In this document: positions 26,631 through 35,924 of the stretch, piece after piece
Position numbering within the stretch: the first letter of the stretch is position 1
Layout of the letters: the number at the start of each line of letters is the position of its first letter
Assembly (NCBI GenBank): GCA_045637425.1
Contig: JAZTZL010000006.1
Span: 62,001-126,000, forward strand
Origin: CAJGBR01 sp045637425
GTDB lineage: Bacteria > Bacteroidota > Bacteroidia > Bacteroidales > Rikenellaceae
Length of the DNA: 64,000 nucleotides
Direction of reading: 5' to 3'
Position numbers and translations under genes: made by a program
The notes under the pieces: model-generated
Database searches by the model: none
What the model was told of the DNA's origin: nothing
The model's input: the letters and a program-made list of their open reading frames with translations, nothing else

Positions 26631-28424
26631 ATGTACCGCAACCTAACGACAGATGAGATTCATAAATTGGAATCTCAATATTGCAAATCAGAGAATTGGG
26701 ACAAAGTTACGGTCTGCAGTTCGGGTGTTGATTTAGCTCGAATACAGTGGGTTGAGTTTGAAGGTGAGATCAAATTAGGAAATTCGACACTAAAAAAAGT
26801 ACGACTGAATAATTGCACAATTGGAAACAACTCCAATGTTTGCAACATTACAGATGGAATTTACAACTGCAATATCGGCGACAATGTTCAGATACAAAAT
26901 TGTCAAACCATTTTTAATACAATCGGTAGCACATTCGGAAATGGTGTTAAAATCGACACACTAAATGAATATAATGGTCGCAGTATCAATCTATTCGAAG
27001 GACTGAATGCTCAGATTGCAGAATTGGTTATTAAGTATCGTAATGCCGAAAAATTCCAATACAAAGTTAAAAATGCTATTGATAGATTTGTATCAAACTT
27101 CGCATCAAAACACGGAATAATCGGGAACAATTCGGTAATTAAGAATTGTAATCAGTTGCAAAATTTCAATTGCGAGGAAGAGTGCAAACTTTCAGGTGCA
27201 CACCTCATACATAATGTATCGATTGGCAAGAACTCAACTATTGGCGTCGGTGTGATTTTGCGAGATTGTATAGTGGCGAGCGACTCGGAAGTGGTTGATG
27301 CTGCAATTCTGAATAAATGCTTTGTCGGCGAAGGCTGCCTTATCGGTGAAGGTTTTTGTGCCAATGACTCGATGTTCTTCGCCAACAGCGCGCTGCTCAG
27401 AGGCGAGGCAGCAGCCTTATTTGCAGGTCCTTATACTGTATCACACCACAAGTCTACACTACTGATAGCACTGCAAACTTCATTCTTCAACGCAGGTAGC
27501 GGCGCTAACCAGAGCAACCATCGATACAGACTCGGTGCAATCCATCAAGGCATAACCGAACGCGGAACAAAACTCGGTAGCAGTTCGTATATGTTGCTAC
27601 CAGTCAAGGTGGGAAGCTTTTCGACAGTTGTGGGACAACATCATAAGAGTGTTGATTTTTCAGCACTACCCTTCTCATTGATAATCGGTTACGAATCGGC
27701 AAAAATTGTTCCCGCAATAAATTTACGCAATTCGGGATTAGGTCGCGACATTATAAAATGGAAAAATAGAGATAAGAGAATTTCTGCTAAATCGGACAGA
27801 ATTGATTTCAGTTTTGAGGATAATCCATTCTTAATCAGCGAAATTCTTGCAGGATATACAACTTTGAACAATTTGTATGATAGCAATCCCGAGCAAGATG
27901 TATTCAATTATTTCGGATATGAGATAGACAAACGCTCGTTGTTGCGTGGAATTGAACTCTATCGTCGAGCTCTGGAGCGTTTCGTTGCTCTGTGTACCGA
28001 ACCAAACTGCGAACCTGAGCAGATTGAATGGGTTGATTTGGCAGGAATGGTCGTTGCAAAATACAAATTGAACGAACTGCTTGAGGCAGATTTTACTACA
28101 ATTGACGAACTTAATGTGCTTATAGATGGCTCAAACGAAAACGCAGAGCAAGACAAGAGTAAATACGCCCGTTATATCGACTTAACAATTCACGGCAAGT
28201 TTTCGACTCTGAAGGAAGTGAAACATTTGGGACTCAGCGCAATAGACTATTTTGAGCAACAAATGGAACTTGATGCACAAAAAGAGTTCAGTGAAGAGAC
28301 TCAGATAGGTTACATTGATGATTTTGAGGAAGTTCGCAGCGCTCAAAAGGTTACAGAAATCATCACTCAAATCAAGAGTCATAATAACGAATTAAGAGAC
28401 AAAATAGAAGAACGTACTGAATAA
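26631..28424 (+). CDS. DUF4954 family protein with left-handed beta-helix repeats
   Basis: A 597-residue protein, apparently cytoplasmic with no signal peptide. Hexapeptide-type repeats run through about residues 55-120 (CTIGNNSNVCNI, CNIGDNVQI) and again at about 185-255 (VSIGKNSTIGVGVILRDCIV). A distinctive middle segment (VSHHKSTLLIALQ, VVGQHHKSVDF) and a helical C-terminus follow. I recall this as the Bacteroidetes family DUF4954, possibly related to sugar-nucleotide or acyl transferases with beta-helix folds. No activity is assigned. It starts 6 bp after the CvfB-like gene, suggesting co-expression. Confidence 0.75.
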   Translation: MYRNLTTDEIHKLESQYCKSENWDKVTVCSSGVDLARIQWVEFEGEIKLGNSTLKKVRLNNCTIGNNSNVCNITDGIYNCNIGDNVQIQNCQTIFNTIGSTFGNGVKIDTLNEYNGRSINLFEGLNAQIAELVIKYRNAEKFQYKVKNAIDRFVSNFASKHGIIGNNSVIKNCNQLQNFNCEEECKLSGAHLIHNVSIGKNSTIGVGVILRDCIVASDSEVVDAAILNKCFVGEGCLIGEGFCANDSMFFANSALLRGEAAALFAGPYTVSHHKSTLLIALQTSFFNAGSGANQSNHRYRLGAIHQGITERGTKLGSSSYMLLPVKVGSFSTVVGQHHKSVDFSALPFSLIIGYESAKIVPAINLRNSGLGRDIIKWKNRDKRISAKSDRIDFSFEDNPFLISEILAGYTTLNNLYDSNPEQDVFNYFGYEIDKRSLLRGIELYRRALERFVALCTEPNCEPEQIEWVDLAGMVVAKYKLNELLEADFTTIDELNVLIDGSNENAEQDKSKYARYIDLTIHGKFSTLKEVKHLGLSAIDYFEQQMELDAQKEFSEETQIGYIDDFEEVRSAQKVTEIITQIKSHNNELRDKIEERTE

Positions 28425-28431
28425 AAAGACA

Positions 28432-28462
28432 TTTGGCGGGGACCATCACGGTAACCGCCAAA
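28432..28462. other. GC-rich stem-loop after the DUF4954 gene
   Basis: TTTGGCGG (28432-28439) pairs perfectly with CCGCCAAA (28455-28462), and ACC/GGT inside can extend the stem. No T run follows, so it is not a classical intrinsic terminator. It could be a 3' mRNA stabiliser or a protein site. The rest of the 175-bp gap up to the MATE gene shows nothing recognisable. Confidence 0.45.
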
Positions 28463-28599
28463 CAAACTACTAACCCAAACTTAAATAAATGAAGAAACCT
28501 TGTTGCTTTCATTGTACACAAGATGTTTCAATAACTATGCCAAAGAGATGAAATAAAAATAAATCTCTCACGGCTTACACAATAAAAGACGGAAAAACA

Positions 28600-29970
28600 A
28601 TGAGTAATTCAAAGAGTATCGAATCATCGTACTTGTCATTAGAGGTTGAAAAAATTTCGACTTTGCTGTTGCGGTTTGCCATTCCGGCGATAACCAGCAC
28701 GGTAGTTCTCTCAATTTACAACATAGTAGACCGAGTATTCATCGGACACGGCGTAGGCCCTATGGCAATATCTGGTTTGGCATTGACACTGCCACTGATG
28801 TCGTTCGTAACAGCCATTGGCACGCTGGTCGGAGCCGGAGCCAGCGCGCGAGTCTCAATCGTATTGGGAATGAAAGATATCCCGTGGGTGCAGAAAATCT
28901 TGGGTAACAGTATCGTGATGACATTTGCTTTATCAGCCATACTTGTTTCAATTTCAATGATTTGGCTCGATGAAATTTTGATTGCATTCGGCGGCAGCGA
29001 ACAAACAATACCATACGCCAAAGAGTATCTCAAAGTTGTAATCCCAGGCAGTATATTCTCGAACTTGACATTCAACTTTGCCAGCATTATGCGTGCTGCT
29101 GGGCACCCTCGCAACTCGATGTTTGTCATTGTTTTAGGCGCAGTATTGAATGTAATTCTCGACCCGATACTCATCTTTTGGTTCGACTTAGGCATTGCAG
29201 GTGCAGCTTGGGCTACGGTTATTTCGATGTTTATCGGTTCGATATTCGCGCTCGGACATTTTTTCAACAAGAAACGCCCTGTGCATTTCTCACGCTCGAG
29301 TCTGAAACTCGAAAAGCGTATTATGTATAATATCTTTTCAATAGGATTGTCCCCGTTTTTGGTCAATGCTGTTGCAGCTTGCGTGAATATCATTATGAAT
29401 AATCTTTTGTACAGACACGGTGGCGACTTGGCAATCGGAGCATTCGGAATCATTAATAGTTTCCTTATGTTTATGGTTATGTTGCTGTTGGGTCTGTCAC
29501 AGGGTATGCAGCCGATTGCCGGATATAATTACGGAGCGCGCCACTACGACCGAGTTAAAGCCGTACTTTGGCTTACAGTGCGTTGCGGAATTATTTTCTG
29601 CACATTATTTTTCATTTGCACTACATTTTTCCCACGCTACCTTGTATCTGCATTCACCAGCGACGAAACACTAATTTCGATGTCAGCCACGGGGTTGCGC
29701 ATTTGTGCCATACTAACCCCTCTGGTAGCAATTCCAATCATCATTGGACAGTTCTGCTTATCAATCAGCAAAGCGCTGCAATCCATCATATTATCACTTT
29801 CTCGTCAGATAATTTTCCTCATACCGGCAGTCTATGTTGGCGCCTATTTCTGGGGATTGAACGGAGTGTGGTACGGATTTGCATCAGCAGATATTTGCGC
29901 GATAACGGTATCATTGCTGACCTATTTCCACGTTCGCAACAAGTACCTTAGCGAGCAAACAGAGCGATAG
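28600..29970 (+). CDS. MATE-family multidrug/cation antiporter (copy 1)
   Basis: A 456-residue inner-membrane protein with twelve predicted hydrophobic segments and the two-lobed MATE repeat. Conserved features are IYNIVDRVFIGHGVG near the start and LLGLSQGMQPIAGYNYGARHYDRVK at the start of the second half. MATE proteins export drugs or metabolites using Na+ or H+ gradients. It precedes a second MATE gene by 53 bp. The two share the fold but are clearly diverged, so this is not a recent duplication. Confidence 0.9.
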   Translation: MSNSKSIESSYLSLEVEKISTLLLRFAIPAITSTVVLSIYNIVDRVFIGHGVGPMAISGLALTLPLMSFVTAIGTLVGAGASARVSIVLGMKDIPWVQKILGNSIVMTFALSAILVSISMIWLDEILIAFGGSEQTIPYAKEYLKVVIPGSIFSNLTFNFASIMRAAGHPRNSMFVIVLGAVLNVILDPILIFWFDLGIAGAAWATVISMFIGSIFALGHFFNKKRPVHFSRSSLKLEKRIMYNIFSIGLSPFLVNAVAACVNIIMNNLLYRHGGDLAIGAFGIINSFLMFMVMLLLGLSQGMQPIAGYNYGARHYDRVKAVLWLTVRCGIIFCTLFFICTTFFPRYLVSAFTSDETLISMSATGLRICAILTPLVAIPIIIGQFCLSISKALQSIILSLSRQIIFLIPAVYVGAYFWGLNGVWYGFASADICAITVSLLTYFHVRNKYLSEQTER

Positions 29971-29973
29971 AAT

Positions 29974-30004
29974 TTTGATTAACGGATAAAAATTACGACC
30001 TTTG
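29974..30004 (+). promoter_or_regulatory. Putative promoter of MATE copy 2
   Basis: TTTG (29974-29977), a 19-bp spacer and GACCTTTG (29997-30004) match the Bacteroidetes consensus with one mismatch in the -7 element. It lies 19 bp before the second MATE start and would also serve the yicC-gmk-nadD run. Confidence 0.35.
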
Positions 30005-30023
30005 TAATTTAAGAACAGCGAGT

Positions 30024-31373
30024 ATGGGAGTAAATGATTTCACACAGGGTTCGGAGTGGCGCCAGATATTTCGATTTGCGCTACCGATGATGTTGGGGAA
30101 TCTGTTTATGCAATTGTACCAACTCGTAGACACCGTAATTGTTGGACAATTCATTGGCACAGAAGCTCTAGCAGCCGTAGGAGCTAGTACACCAGTTGTC
30201 TTTATGACTACTGCACTTGTAACTGGCATCGGCATAGGAGCATCGGTTGTAATCTCACAATATTTTGGCGCAAAGAAGGTCGAGAACATTCAAAAGACCT
30301 CTGATACCTTATTTATATTCTTGCTTGCAATCGGCTTGGTAATTTCTGTTGCAGGTTATTTTTTCAGTGACGATATTTTGCGACTGATGCAACTACCGCA
30401 AGAATCGTTACCACAAGGCACTGATTATCTGCAAATTTATCTTGGCGGCTCGATTTTGTTGTTTGGTTACAATAGTGTAGCTGCCATATTGCGCGGCTTG
30501 GGCGACTCAAAAACGCCGCTATATTTTCTGATTATAGCCTCGGTTTTGAATATCATACTCGATTTGCTGTTTATTCTGGTGTTCGACTGGGGAGTCAAAG
30601 GTGCTGCGTGGGCAACGGTCATAGCACAAGGTATATCATTCGTATTGTCAATTTGGTGGGTAAATCGCTACAACACGTTGCTGAGGATAGACATATTACG
30701 TTTGAAATTTGATAGTTATATATTCGGACAATGCATCAGACTCGGGTTGCCTACGGGTATTCAGCAGGTATGCGTAGCAGTCGGAATGATGGCTCTTATG
30801 GGCATTGTAAATCAATTTGGATTCAAGATAACAGCCTCATATACCACGGCTCAGCGTATCGATTCGCTCATTGCACTACCTGTTATGAACTTTGCAGCAG
30901 CCCTGACCTCATTTGTAGGTCAAAATATGGGCGCAGGCAATCTAACAAGAATCAAGCGCGGACTTAAAGCTACACTTCTAATGACTATCATTACCTGCCT
31001 TGTAATCAACACGTTCATCATTATATTCGGAGAAAATATTATGACCTTATTCACACAAGATTCGTCGGTGGTAAAAATCGGAGCCGAATGTCTTGTCGTA
31101 CTGAATTCGTTTTATATAATCTTCGGTATAATGTTCGTATTAAATGGAATGCTGCGCGGAGCAGGTGCAACAATCTTCCCTATGCTGACAACATTGGTAG
31201 CGCTGTGGTTCATTCGCGTTCCATCAGCAGCCTACCTTTCGGCAGAATTTGGATATTACGGCATTTGGTGGTCCTACCCGATTGGTTGGACAGTTGGAAT
31301 GTTAGGCTCGGTAATATATTATTTATCAGGGCGTTGGAAAAAAAGTGGAATAATTAAAACAGTAAAACAATGA
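30024..31373 (+). CDS. MATE-family multidrug/cation antiporter (copy 2)
   Basis: A 449-residue, twelve-helix protein of the DinF/NorM group, with LYQLVDTVIVGQFIGTEALAAVGAS in the first half and MNFAAALTSFVGQNMGAGN in the second. Its last codons overlap the yicC start by 4 bp, linking an exporter to nucleotide and RNA metabolism genes, probably only by transcript architecture. Substrates cannot be predicted. Confidence 0.9.
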   Translation: MGVNDFTQGSEWRQIFRFALPMMLGNLFMQLYQLVDTVIVGQFIGTEALAAVGASTPVVFMTTALVTGIGIGASVVISQYFGAKKVENIQKTSDTLFIFLLAIGLVISVAGYFFSDDILRLMQLPQESLPQGTDYLQIYLGGSILLFGYNSVAAILRGLGDSKTPLYFLIIASVLNIILDLLFILVFDWGVKGAAWATVIAQGISFVLSIWWVNRYNTLLRIDILRLKFDSYIFGQCIRLGLPTGIQQVCVAVGMMALMGIVNQFGFKITASYTTAQRIDSLIALPVMNFAAALTSFVGQNMGAGNLTRIKRGLKATLLMTIITCLVINTFIIIFGENIMTLFTQDSSVVKIGAECLVVLNSFYIIFGIMFVLNGMLRGAGATIFPMLTTLVALWFIRVPSAAYLSAEFGYYGIWWSYPIGWTVGMLGSVIYYLSGRWKKSGIIKTVKQ

Positions 31374-32242
31374 TACATTCAATGACAGGCTACGGCAAAT
31401 CTGTAGTAGAAGTTGCCGGCAAAAAAATCACAGTTGAGATTAAAAGTCTAAACAGCAAGCAGTTAGACCTATCGATAAAATCACCATCGCTCTATCGCGA
31501 ACTTGAAAGTTGGATTAGAGCAGAGGTTTCCAAGCAACTTCAGCGAGGTAAAGTAGATGTTTATATAAACGTCGAAACAAACAAAGAATCATCAATTTGC
31601 CAGATTAATCGCGATGTATTCAAAAGTTATTATCAACAATTATCAGAGCTCGCAGAAGAGGTCGGATTTTCAGTAGCGCAGGAACAGACCGTACAGGCTA
31701 TTCTCAGACTGCCAGAGGTTATGAAAGCTGAGTCTAATGAGGTTGGCGAAGATGAAACATCTGAATTGAAAAATACTGTAAATAAGGCGATTGAGAACAT
31801 CACCGAATTTCGCAAACAAGAGGGCGCAGTGTTAATCAGCGACCTTTTGAATCGCATCGAAAAGATTCGCTCACTGGCACAAACCGTAGAACCATTTGAA
31901 AAAGAGCGAGTTGCAAACATTAAGAGTCGTCTACTAGACAGCCTCGCAACGCTGAATATTCAGGTTGACAACAATCGTTTGGAGCAAGAATTGATATTCT
32001 ATTTTGAAAAATTGGATATTACCGAAGAAAAAGTTCGCTTGAACAATCACTTGAATTATTTCCGAGAAGTTGTTGACAATGAAGACTTTCCGGGTCGCAA
32101 ACTTGGATTCATTGCACAGGAGATTGGTCGTGAAATAAACACTTTAGGTTCGAAGGCCAATCACGCTGATATTCAAAAAGTTGTAGTTCAAATGAAAGAC
32201 GAACTCGAAAAGATCAAGGAACAATTATTGAATTTGTTGTAA
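31370..32242 (+). CDS. YicC/YloC-family endoribonuclease
   Basis: A 290-residue member of the YicC family, with the canonical start MIHSMTGYGKS and the C-terminal DUF1732 segment (SHLNYFREV-like HLNYFREVV, followed by GRKLGFIAQEIGREINTLGSKA). E. coli YicC is a metal-dependent endoribonuclease implicated in small-RNA decay. It overlaps the MATE gene by 4 bp and precedes gmk by 1 bp, a yicC-gmk association found in many bacteria. Confidence 0.92.
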   Translation: MIHSMTGYGKSVVEVAGKKITVEIKSLNSKQLDLSIKSPSLYRELESWIRAEVSKQLQRGKVDVYINVETNKESSICQINRDVFKSYYQQLSELAEEVGFSVAQEQTVQAILRLPEVMKAESNEVGEDETSELKNTVNKAIENITEFRKQEGAVLISDLLNRIEKIRSLAQTVEPFEKERVANIKSRLLDSLATLNIQVDNNRLEQELIFYFEKLDITEEKVRLNNHLNYFREVVDNEDFPGRKLGFIAQEIGREINTLGSKANHADIQKVVVQMKDELEKIKEQLLNLL

Positions 32243-32243
32243 A

Positions 32244-32810
32244 ATGAAAGGTAAAGTTGTAATATTTTCAGCCCCCTCTGGTTCAGGTAAAAGCACTATT
32301 ATCAAGCACTTACTAACAAAATTCAATCAGTTGGAATTCTCAATTTCGGCTACTTCACGATCCCCTCGCGGCAATGAAGTCGACGGACAGGACTACTATT
32401 TCCTCAGCGCAGAAGATTTCAAGCAAAAAGTCTCTGATAATCAGTTTATTGAATGGGAGGAAGTCTATTCAGGCACTTGCTACGGCACGCTGCGTTCGGA
32501 AATCGACCGAATCTGGAGCAATAATAACGTTATCATCTTTGACGTAGACGTTAAAGGCGGACTCAATATCAAAAAGATTTTCGGAGCTAATGCACTGTCA
32601 ATCTTCATAATGCCGCCGTCAATTGAAGAGTTGCGCCACCGCCTAACGCTGCGTGCAACCGACTCACCCGAGACAATCGAAAAACGCGTAGCAAAGGCTG
32701 CCGAGGAGATATCTTTTGCCGAGCAATTCGATGTGCGCATTATGAACGACAAACTTGAAATTGCCTGTGCAGAGGCTGAAGAAGTATTGAAAAAATTCAT
32801 CGAACAATGA
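32244..32810 (+). CDS. gmk: Guanylate kinase
   Basis: A 188-residue enzyme phosphorylating GMP to GDP, which feeds GTP and (p)ppGpp pools. The P-loop APSGSGKST is at about 10-18. The GMP-binding residues are in SRSPRGNEVDGQDYYF and FIEWEEVYSGTCYGT, and the lid in RLTLRATDSPETIEKR. Its stop overlaps the nadD ATG (ATGA). Confidence 0.95.
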   Translation: MKGKVVIFSAPSGSGKSTIIKHLLTKFNQLEFSISATSRSPRGNEVDGQDYYFLSAEDFKQKVSDNQFIEWEEVYSGTCYGTLRSEIDRIWSNNNVIIFDVDVKGGLNIKKIFGANALSIFIMPPSIEELRHRLTLRATDSPETIEKRVAKAAEEISFAEQFDVRIMNDKLEIACAEAEEVLKKFIEQ

Positions 32811-33394
32811 TAGACACTGCCTTATATTTTGGCTCGTACAACCCTGTGCACAAAGGACATACATCTATCGCTGAGTGGATCGTTGAAAAGGGATTCGCTC
32901 AGGAATTGTGGTTTGTACCATCTCCACAGAATCCGTTCAAGAGCAGCAATGAACTTGCTCCCGAAACGACTCGAGCCGAAATGTTGGAGTTAGCAATTAC
33001 TTCCAAGTGGCGTGATAAAATTTCAGTTTGCAGAGTAGAATTCGACCTACCCAAACCCTCATATACAGTCAATTCTCTCAGAAAATTGACTCAAGATTTT
33101 CCTGACAGGAGATTTATGTTGGTGATGGGAGCCGATAATTTAGCAGGATTGAAAGGCTGGCGCGAATACCAATACATTTTAGACAATTTCGAAATTTTGG
33201 TCTACCCTCGCCCAAATACAGTGATTGACAGAGAATTACTATCTACATCAAAAATCACCATACTTGATGGCGCACCTCTATTCGATATTAGTTCTACGGA
33301 ATTGAGAGTCCAATTCAAAATTGGCAAATTCGACTGCGCACACATATCTAAAGATGTTATTAATTACATAAAAATCAATAATTTATATGTCTGA
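32807..33394 (+). CDS. nadD: Nicotinate-nucleotide adenylyltransferase
   Basis: A 195-residue NAD biosynthesis enzyme converting nicotinate mononucleotide to deamido-NAD. The adenylyltransferase motif GSYNPVHKGH is at about 9-18, the substrate motif GADNLAGLKGWREY in the centre, and ISSTELR near the end. It overlaps gmk by 4 bp and the small TPR gene by 8 bp. Confidence 0.94.
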   Translation: MIDTALYFGSYNPVHKGHTSIAEWIVEKGFAQELWFVPSPQNPFKSSNELAPETTRAEMLELAITSKWRDKISVCRVEFDLPKPSYTVNSLRKLTQDFPDRRFMLVMGADNLAGLKGWREYQYILDNFEILVYPRPNTVIDRELLSTSKITILDGAPLFDISSTELRVQFKIGKFDCAHISKDVINYIKINNLYV

Positions 33395-33635
33395 ATTTGA
33401 AACATTGCAGCAACAACTTGATGAGTTGAACACTAAAATTGAACAGCAGCCAAATTGCATCGAATTGCTGTTCGAACGTGGCAAGTTGTATCAGCGACTC
33501 GGAAATTTCGGAGCCGCAATGAACGATTTTATTGCAATTCAAGAACTTGACCCTCAAAATAAGGAGGCACAAGAATATTTGGATTTTCTGAATGAAATTC
33601 TCAACTTCAGAAATCTCGATATGTACAACCCTTGA
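33387..33635 (+). CDS. Small TPR-like protein
   Basis: An 82-residue acidic helical protein with roughly one and a half tetratricopeptide repeats (CIELLFERGKLYQRLGNFGAAMNDF, then IAIQELDPQNKEAQEYLDFL). TPR motifs bind partner proteins; the partner is unknown. It overlaps nadD by 8 bp and ends 13 bp before the DedA-like gene, strongly suggesting it is translated. No signal peptide is present. Confidence 0.75.
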   Translation: MSEFETLQQQLDELNTKIEQQPNCIELLFERGKLYQRLGNFGAAMNDFIAIQELDPQNKEAQEYLDFLNEILNFRNLDMYNP

Positions 33636-33648
33636 TAATTTAGTTTAG

Positions 33649-34263
33649 ATGAATTGGATTAAACGTTTGTATATCTGGATACTACATTGGGCGGATACTA
33701 AGTGGGGAGTCCCTGCTCTCTTTCTTTTGGCATTCGCCGAATCGAGTTTTTTTCCCATTCCGCCCGACGTACTGCTGATTGCGTTGTGCCTGGGAGCTAC
33801 TAAAAAATCGTTCAGATTCTCAACAATTTGCACCATCGGCTCGGTTTTGGGAGCTATGGGTGGCTACCTGTTGGGCTACTTTTTGTGGCAGACACCTAGC
33901 GGAGAATTCACCTCAATCGCCAATTTTTTCTTCCGTTCGATACCAGGATTCACAGTCGAAGAGTTCGCACACATTCGTTCTCTTTACGAGCAATATGACT
34001 TCTGGATTATCTTCACGGCAGGTTTTACACCAATTCCATACAAATTGTTCACCATCACATCAGGTGTATTCAACATCGATTTCGTAATGTTCGTCATCGC
34101 GTCAATCGTAAGTCGCGGACTGAGATTCTTCTTAATAGGTGGGTTGATTTGGAAATTTGGAGCTCCGATAAAAACCTTTATAGACAAGTATTTCAATCTG
34201 TTAGCAGTTGCCTTTACGGTATTGCTTATTGGAAGTTTCTTTTTGGTTAAGTATATTTTGTAA
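33649..34263 (+). CDS. DedA/VTT-like membrane protein, YqaA family
   Basis: A 204-residue inner-membrane protein with about five hydrophobic segments. The family signatures are FAESSFFPIPPDVLLIAL and the re-entrant GFTPIPYKLFTITSG. DedA/VTT proteins are linked to lipid flipping, including undecaprenyl phosphate recycling in some members. The YqaA subgroup function is not settled. It belongs to the yicC-gmk-nadD run and is followed after 10 bp by aroE. Confidence 0.88.
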   Translation: MNWIKRLYIWILHWADTKWGVPALFLLAFAESSFFPIPPDVLLIALCLGATKKSFRFSTICTIGSVLGAMGGYLLGYFLWQTPSGEFTSIANFFFRSIPGFTVEEFAHIRSLYEQYDFWIIFTAGFTPIPYKLFTITSGVFNIDFVMFVIASIVSRGLRFFLIGGLIWKFGAPIKTFIDKYFNLLAVAFTVLLIGSFFLVKYIL

Positions 34264-34273
34264 TTTCGGCGAT

Positions 34274-35014
34274 ATGTTGCACTTTGGATTAGTTGGAAAA
34301 AAGCTAGGACATTCATTCTCACAAAAGTGGTTTGAAAAGAGGTTTAATGAACTGCAGCTAACGGAGTGCAGCTACTCAAACATTGAGCTCGAAACTATTG
34401 ATAATGTGATTGATAACACAAGTCACCTAAAGGGATTTAACGTCACGATTCCATATAAAAATCAGATACTACCCTATCTTGACGAGTTGTCGTCTGAGTC
34501 TGAGGCTATAGGAGCTGTGAATTGCGTGGTACGCAATAATGATAATAAGCTCATCGGATACAACACTGATTATTATGGTTTTATGGAATCACTTAGGCCG
34601 CTGCTGACAAATCGCAACATAACTCAAGCCCTTGTGCTCGGAGCCAGTGGAGGTGCTGCCCGCGCAGTGTTGTACACACTTAACAAACTGAATATTAACA
34701 CCATTAAAGTTTCTCGCACCACGACCGACGGAATGATGACCTACGAGCAATTGACCGAGAATATTATTCGCGACTGTCAATTGATTGTAAATTGCACTCC
34801 GGCGGGAATGTTTCCAGATGTACATAATGCGCCTCATATAAACTACGAACACATTGGCAATCAACATATTTTGTACGATTTAGTTTATAATCCGCCGCTG
34901 ACTGAATTTCTTAATCGAGGAAGAAAACGTGGCGCGACGGTCAAAAACGGACTCGAGATGCTGCACATTCAAGCAGAACTCTCTTGGGAACTATTTTTCA
35001 GAAATAATCCATAA
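34274..35014 (+). CDS. aroE: Shikimate dehydrogenase
   Basis: A protein of about 246 residues, NADP-dependent, reducing 3-dehydroshikimate in aromatic amino-acid synthesis. The ATG at 34274 gives MLHFGLVGKKLGHSFS, the proper beginning of the substrate domain. The open frame upstream to 34208 runs into the YqaA gene and lacks family similarity. The substrate and catalytic region is KGFNVTIPYK, followed by the NADP loop GASGGAARAV and the NTDYYGF motif. Confidence 0.93.
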   Translation: MLHFGLVGKKLGHSFSQKWFEKRFNELQLTECSYSNIELETIDNVIDNTSHLKGFNVTIPYKNQILPYLDELSSESEAIGAVNCVVRNNDNKLIGYNTDYYGFMESLRPLLTNRNITQALVLGASGGAARAVLYTLNKLNINTIKVSRTTTDGMMTYEQLTENIIRDCQLIVNCTPAGMFPDVHNAPHINYEHIGNQHILYDLVYNPPLTEFLNRGRKRGATVKNGLEMLHIQAELSWELFFRNNP

Positions 35015-35027
35015 ACTTAAAAATAAA

Positions 35028-35723
35028 ATGAAGAAAAACGATTTTGTATTTATTCTGTGTATGCTGGCAATTGTTCTGCCGTTCGCACTGGTCGAGCCGG
35101 TGGGCAGATGGTTTTCAGCAACAACTGCAGCTCACCCCTATCTGATGGCATTTGCGAAATTTGCCATTTTATCGACTGCCGGCGAGATGCTCGGTCTCAG
35201 AATCAAAGAGGGCAGATACAACTACAAGGGGTTCGGAGTATTCCCCCGCGCAGTAGTATGGGGAATCCTGGGTGTAGGTATCGCAATGGCAATGAAAACC
35301 TTTGCTACGGGCGCACCTAAACTTGTGGAATCACTCGGAGTAGCAGGTGTTTGCGAAGCAATGGCTGGCGAACTCAGTTGGTTGAAGGTACTCGGTGCAT
35401 TCGCCATTTCAGTGACAATGAACACCATTTTTGCTCCTGTATTTATGACCGTTCACAAAATTACCGACGGCCATATCCTCAACTGCAATGGTAGCGCAAA
35501 AGCGCTCGTTACGCCATTCAATTTCGGTGAGGCATTGGCAGGTCTTAATTGGCGAGTTCAATGGGGTTTCGTGTTCAAAAAGACCATTCCGCTGTTCTGG
35601 TATCCGGCACACACAATCACATTCTTGTTGCCAGCAGGCTTCCAGGTTTTGTTTGCAGCCGTTTTGGGCATTGTACTCGGCGTACTGCTCTCTGTAGCAG
35701 CAAATATGTCTCGAGGAAAATAA
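35028..35723 (+). CDS. Multi-pass membrane protein, possibly Mpv17/PMP22-like
   Basis: A 231-residue protein with about five hydrophobic segments. The start is taken at 35028 (MKKNDFVFILCML) because the open frame upstream overlaps aroE. The C-terminal half has WRVQWGFVFKKTIPLFWYPAHTITFLLPAGFQ, reminiscent of the Mpv17 family motif (W.FWP...NF..VP). Mpv17-like genes are annotated in Bacteroidales, but my assignment is by memory of that motif. It is the last gene of the run, ending at a terminator. Confidence 0.6.
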   Translation: MKKNDFVFILCMLAIVLPFALVEPVGRWFSATTAAHPYLMAFAKFAILSTAGEMLGLRIKEGRYNYKGFGVFPRAVVWGILGVGIAMAMKTFATGAPKLVESLGVAGVCEAMAGELSWLKVLGAFAISVTMNTIFAPVFMTVHKITDGHILNCNGSAKALVTPFNFGEALAGLNWRVQWGFVFKKTIPLFWYPAHTITFLLPAGFQVLFAAVLGIVLGVLLSVAANMSRGK

Positions 35724-35742
35724 TAACACATCAAATACGAAT

Positions 35743-35780
35743 AAAAAAGGGTCGCATATATTGCGGTCCTTTTCTCTTTT
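35743..35780 (+). terminator. Terminator of the yicC-gmk-nadD-aroE run
   Basis: AAAAGGGTCGCA (from 35745) pairs with TGCGGTCCTTTT (to 35773), including two G-T wobble pairs, around a TATAT loop. A T-rich tail follows. It is 20 bp past the last stop codon. Confidence 0.7.
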
Positions 35781-35881
35781 GATAAACTATATTTTACAGC
35801 GAGTAGCAATTCACAAACGACTATACTTTCAAACCATTAACTACACATAAGCACCTCCAATAATATCGAAATAAACCAATA

Positions 35882-35909
35882 AAAAAGCCCTGCCAATGCA
35901 GGGCTTTTT
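35882..35909. terminator. Bidirectional terminator of the RND efflux operon
   Basis: AAAAAGCCCTGC (35882-35893), a CAAT loop and GCAGGGCTTTTT (35898-35909) pair perfectly. It lies 15 bp past the last gene of the leftward efflux operon. Confidence 0.85.
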
Positions 35910-35924
35910 GCGATAAATATCAGA

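Noticed and set aside
28425..28599. tRNA or riboswitch in the gap before the first MATE gene
   Set aside because: No cloverleaf arms, TTCGA loop or known riboswitch core could be drawn; only one stem-loop is present.
28600..31373. Tandem MATE genes as a recent duplication
   Set aside because: The two proteins are clearly diverged in sequence, and the nucleotide sequences show no long matching runs.
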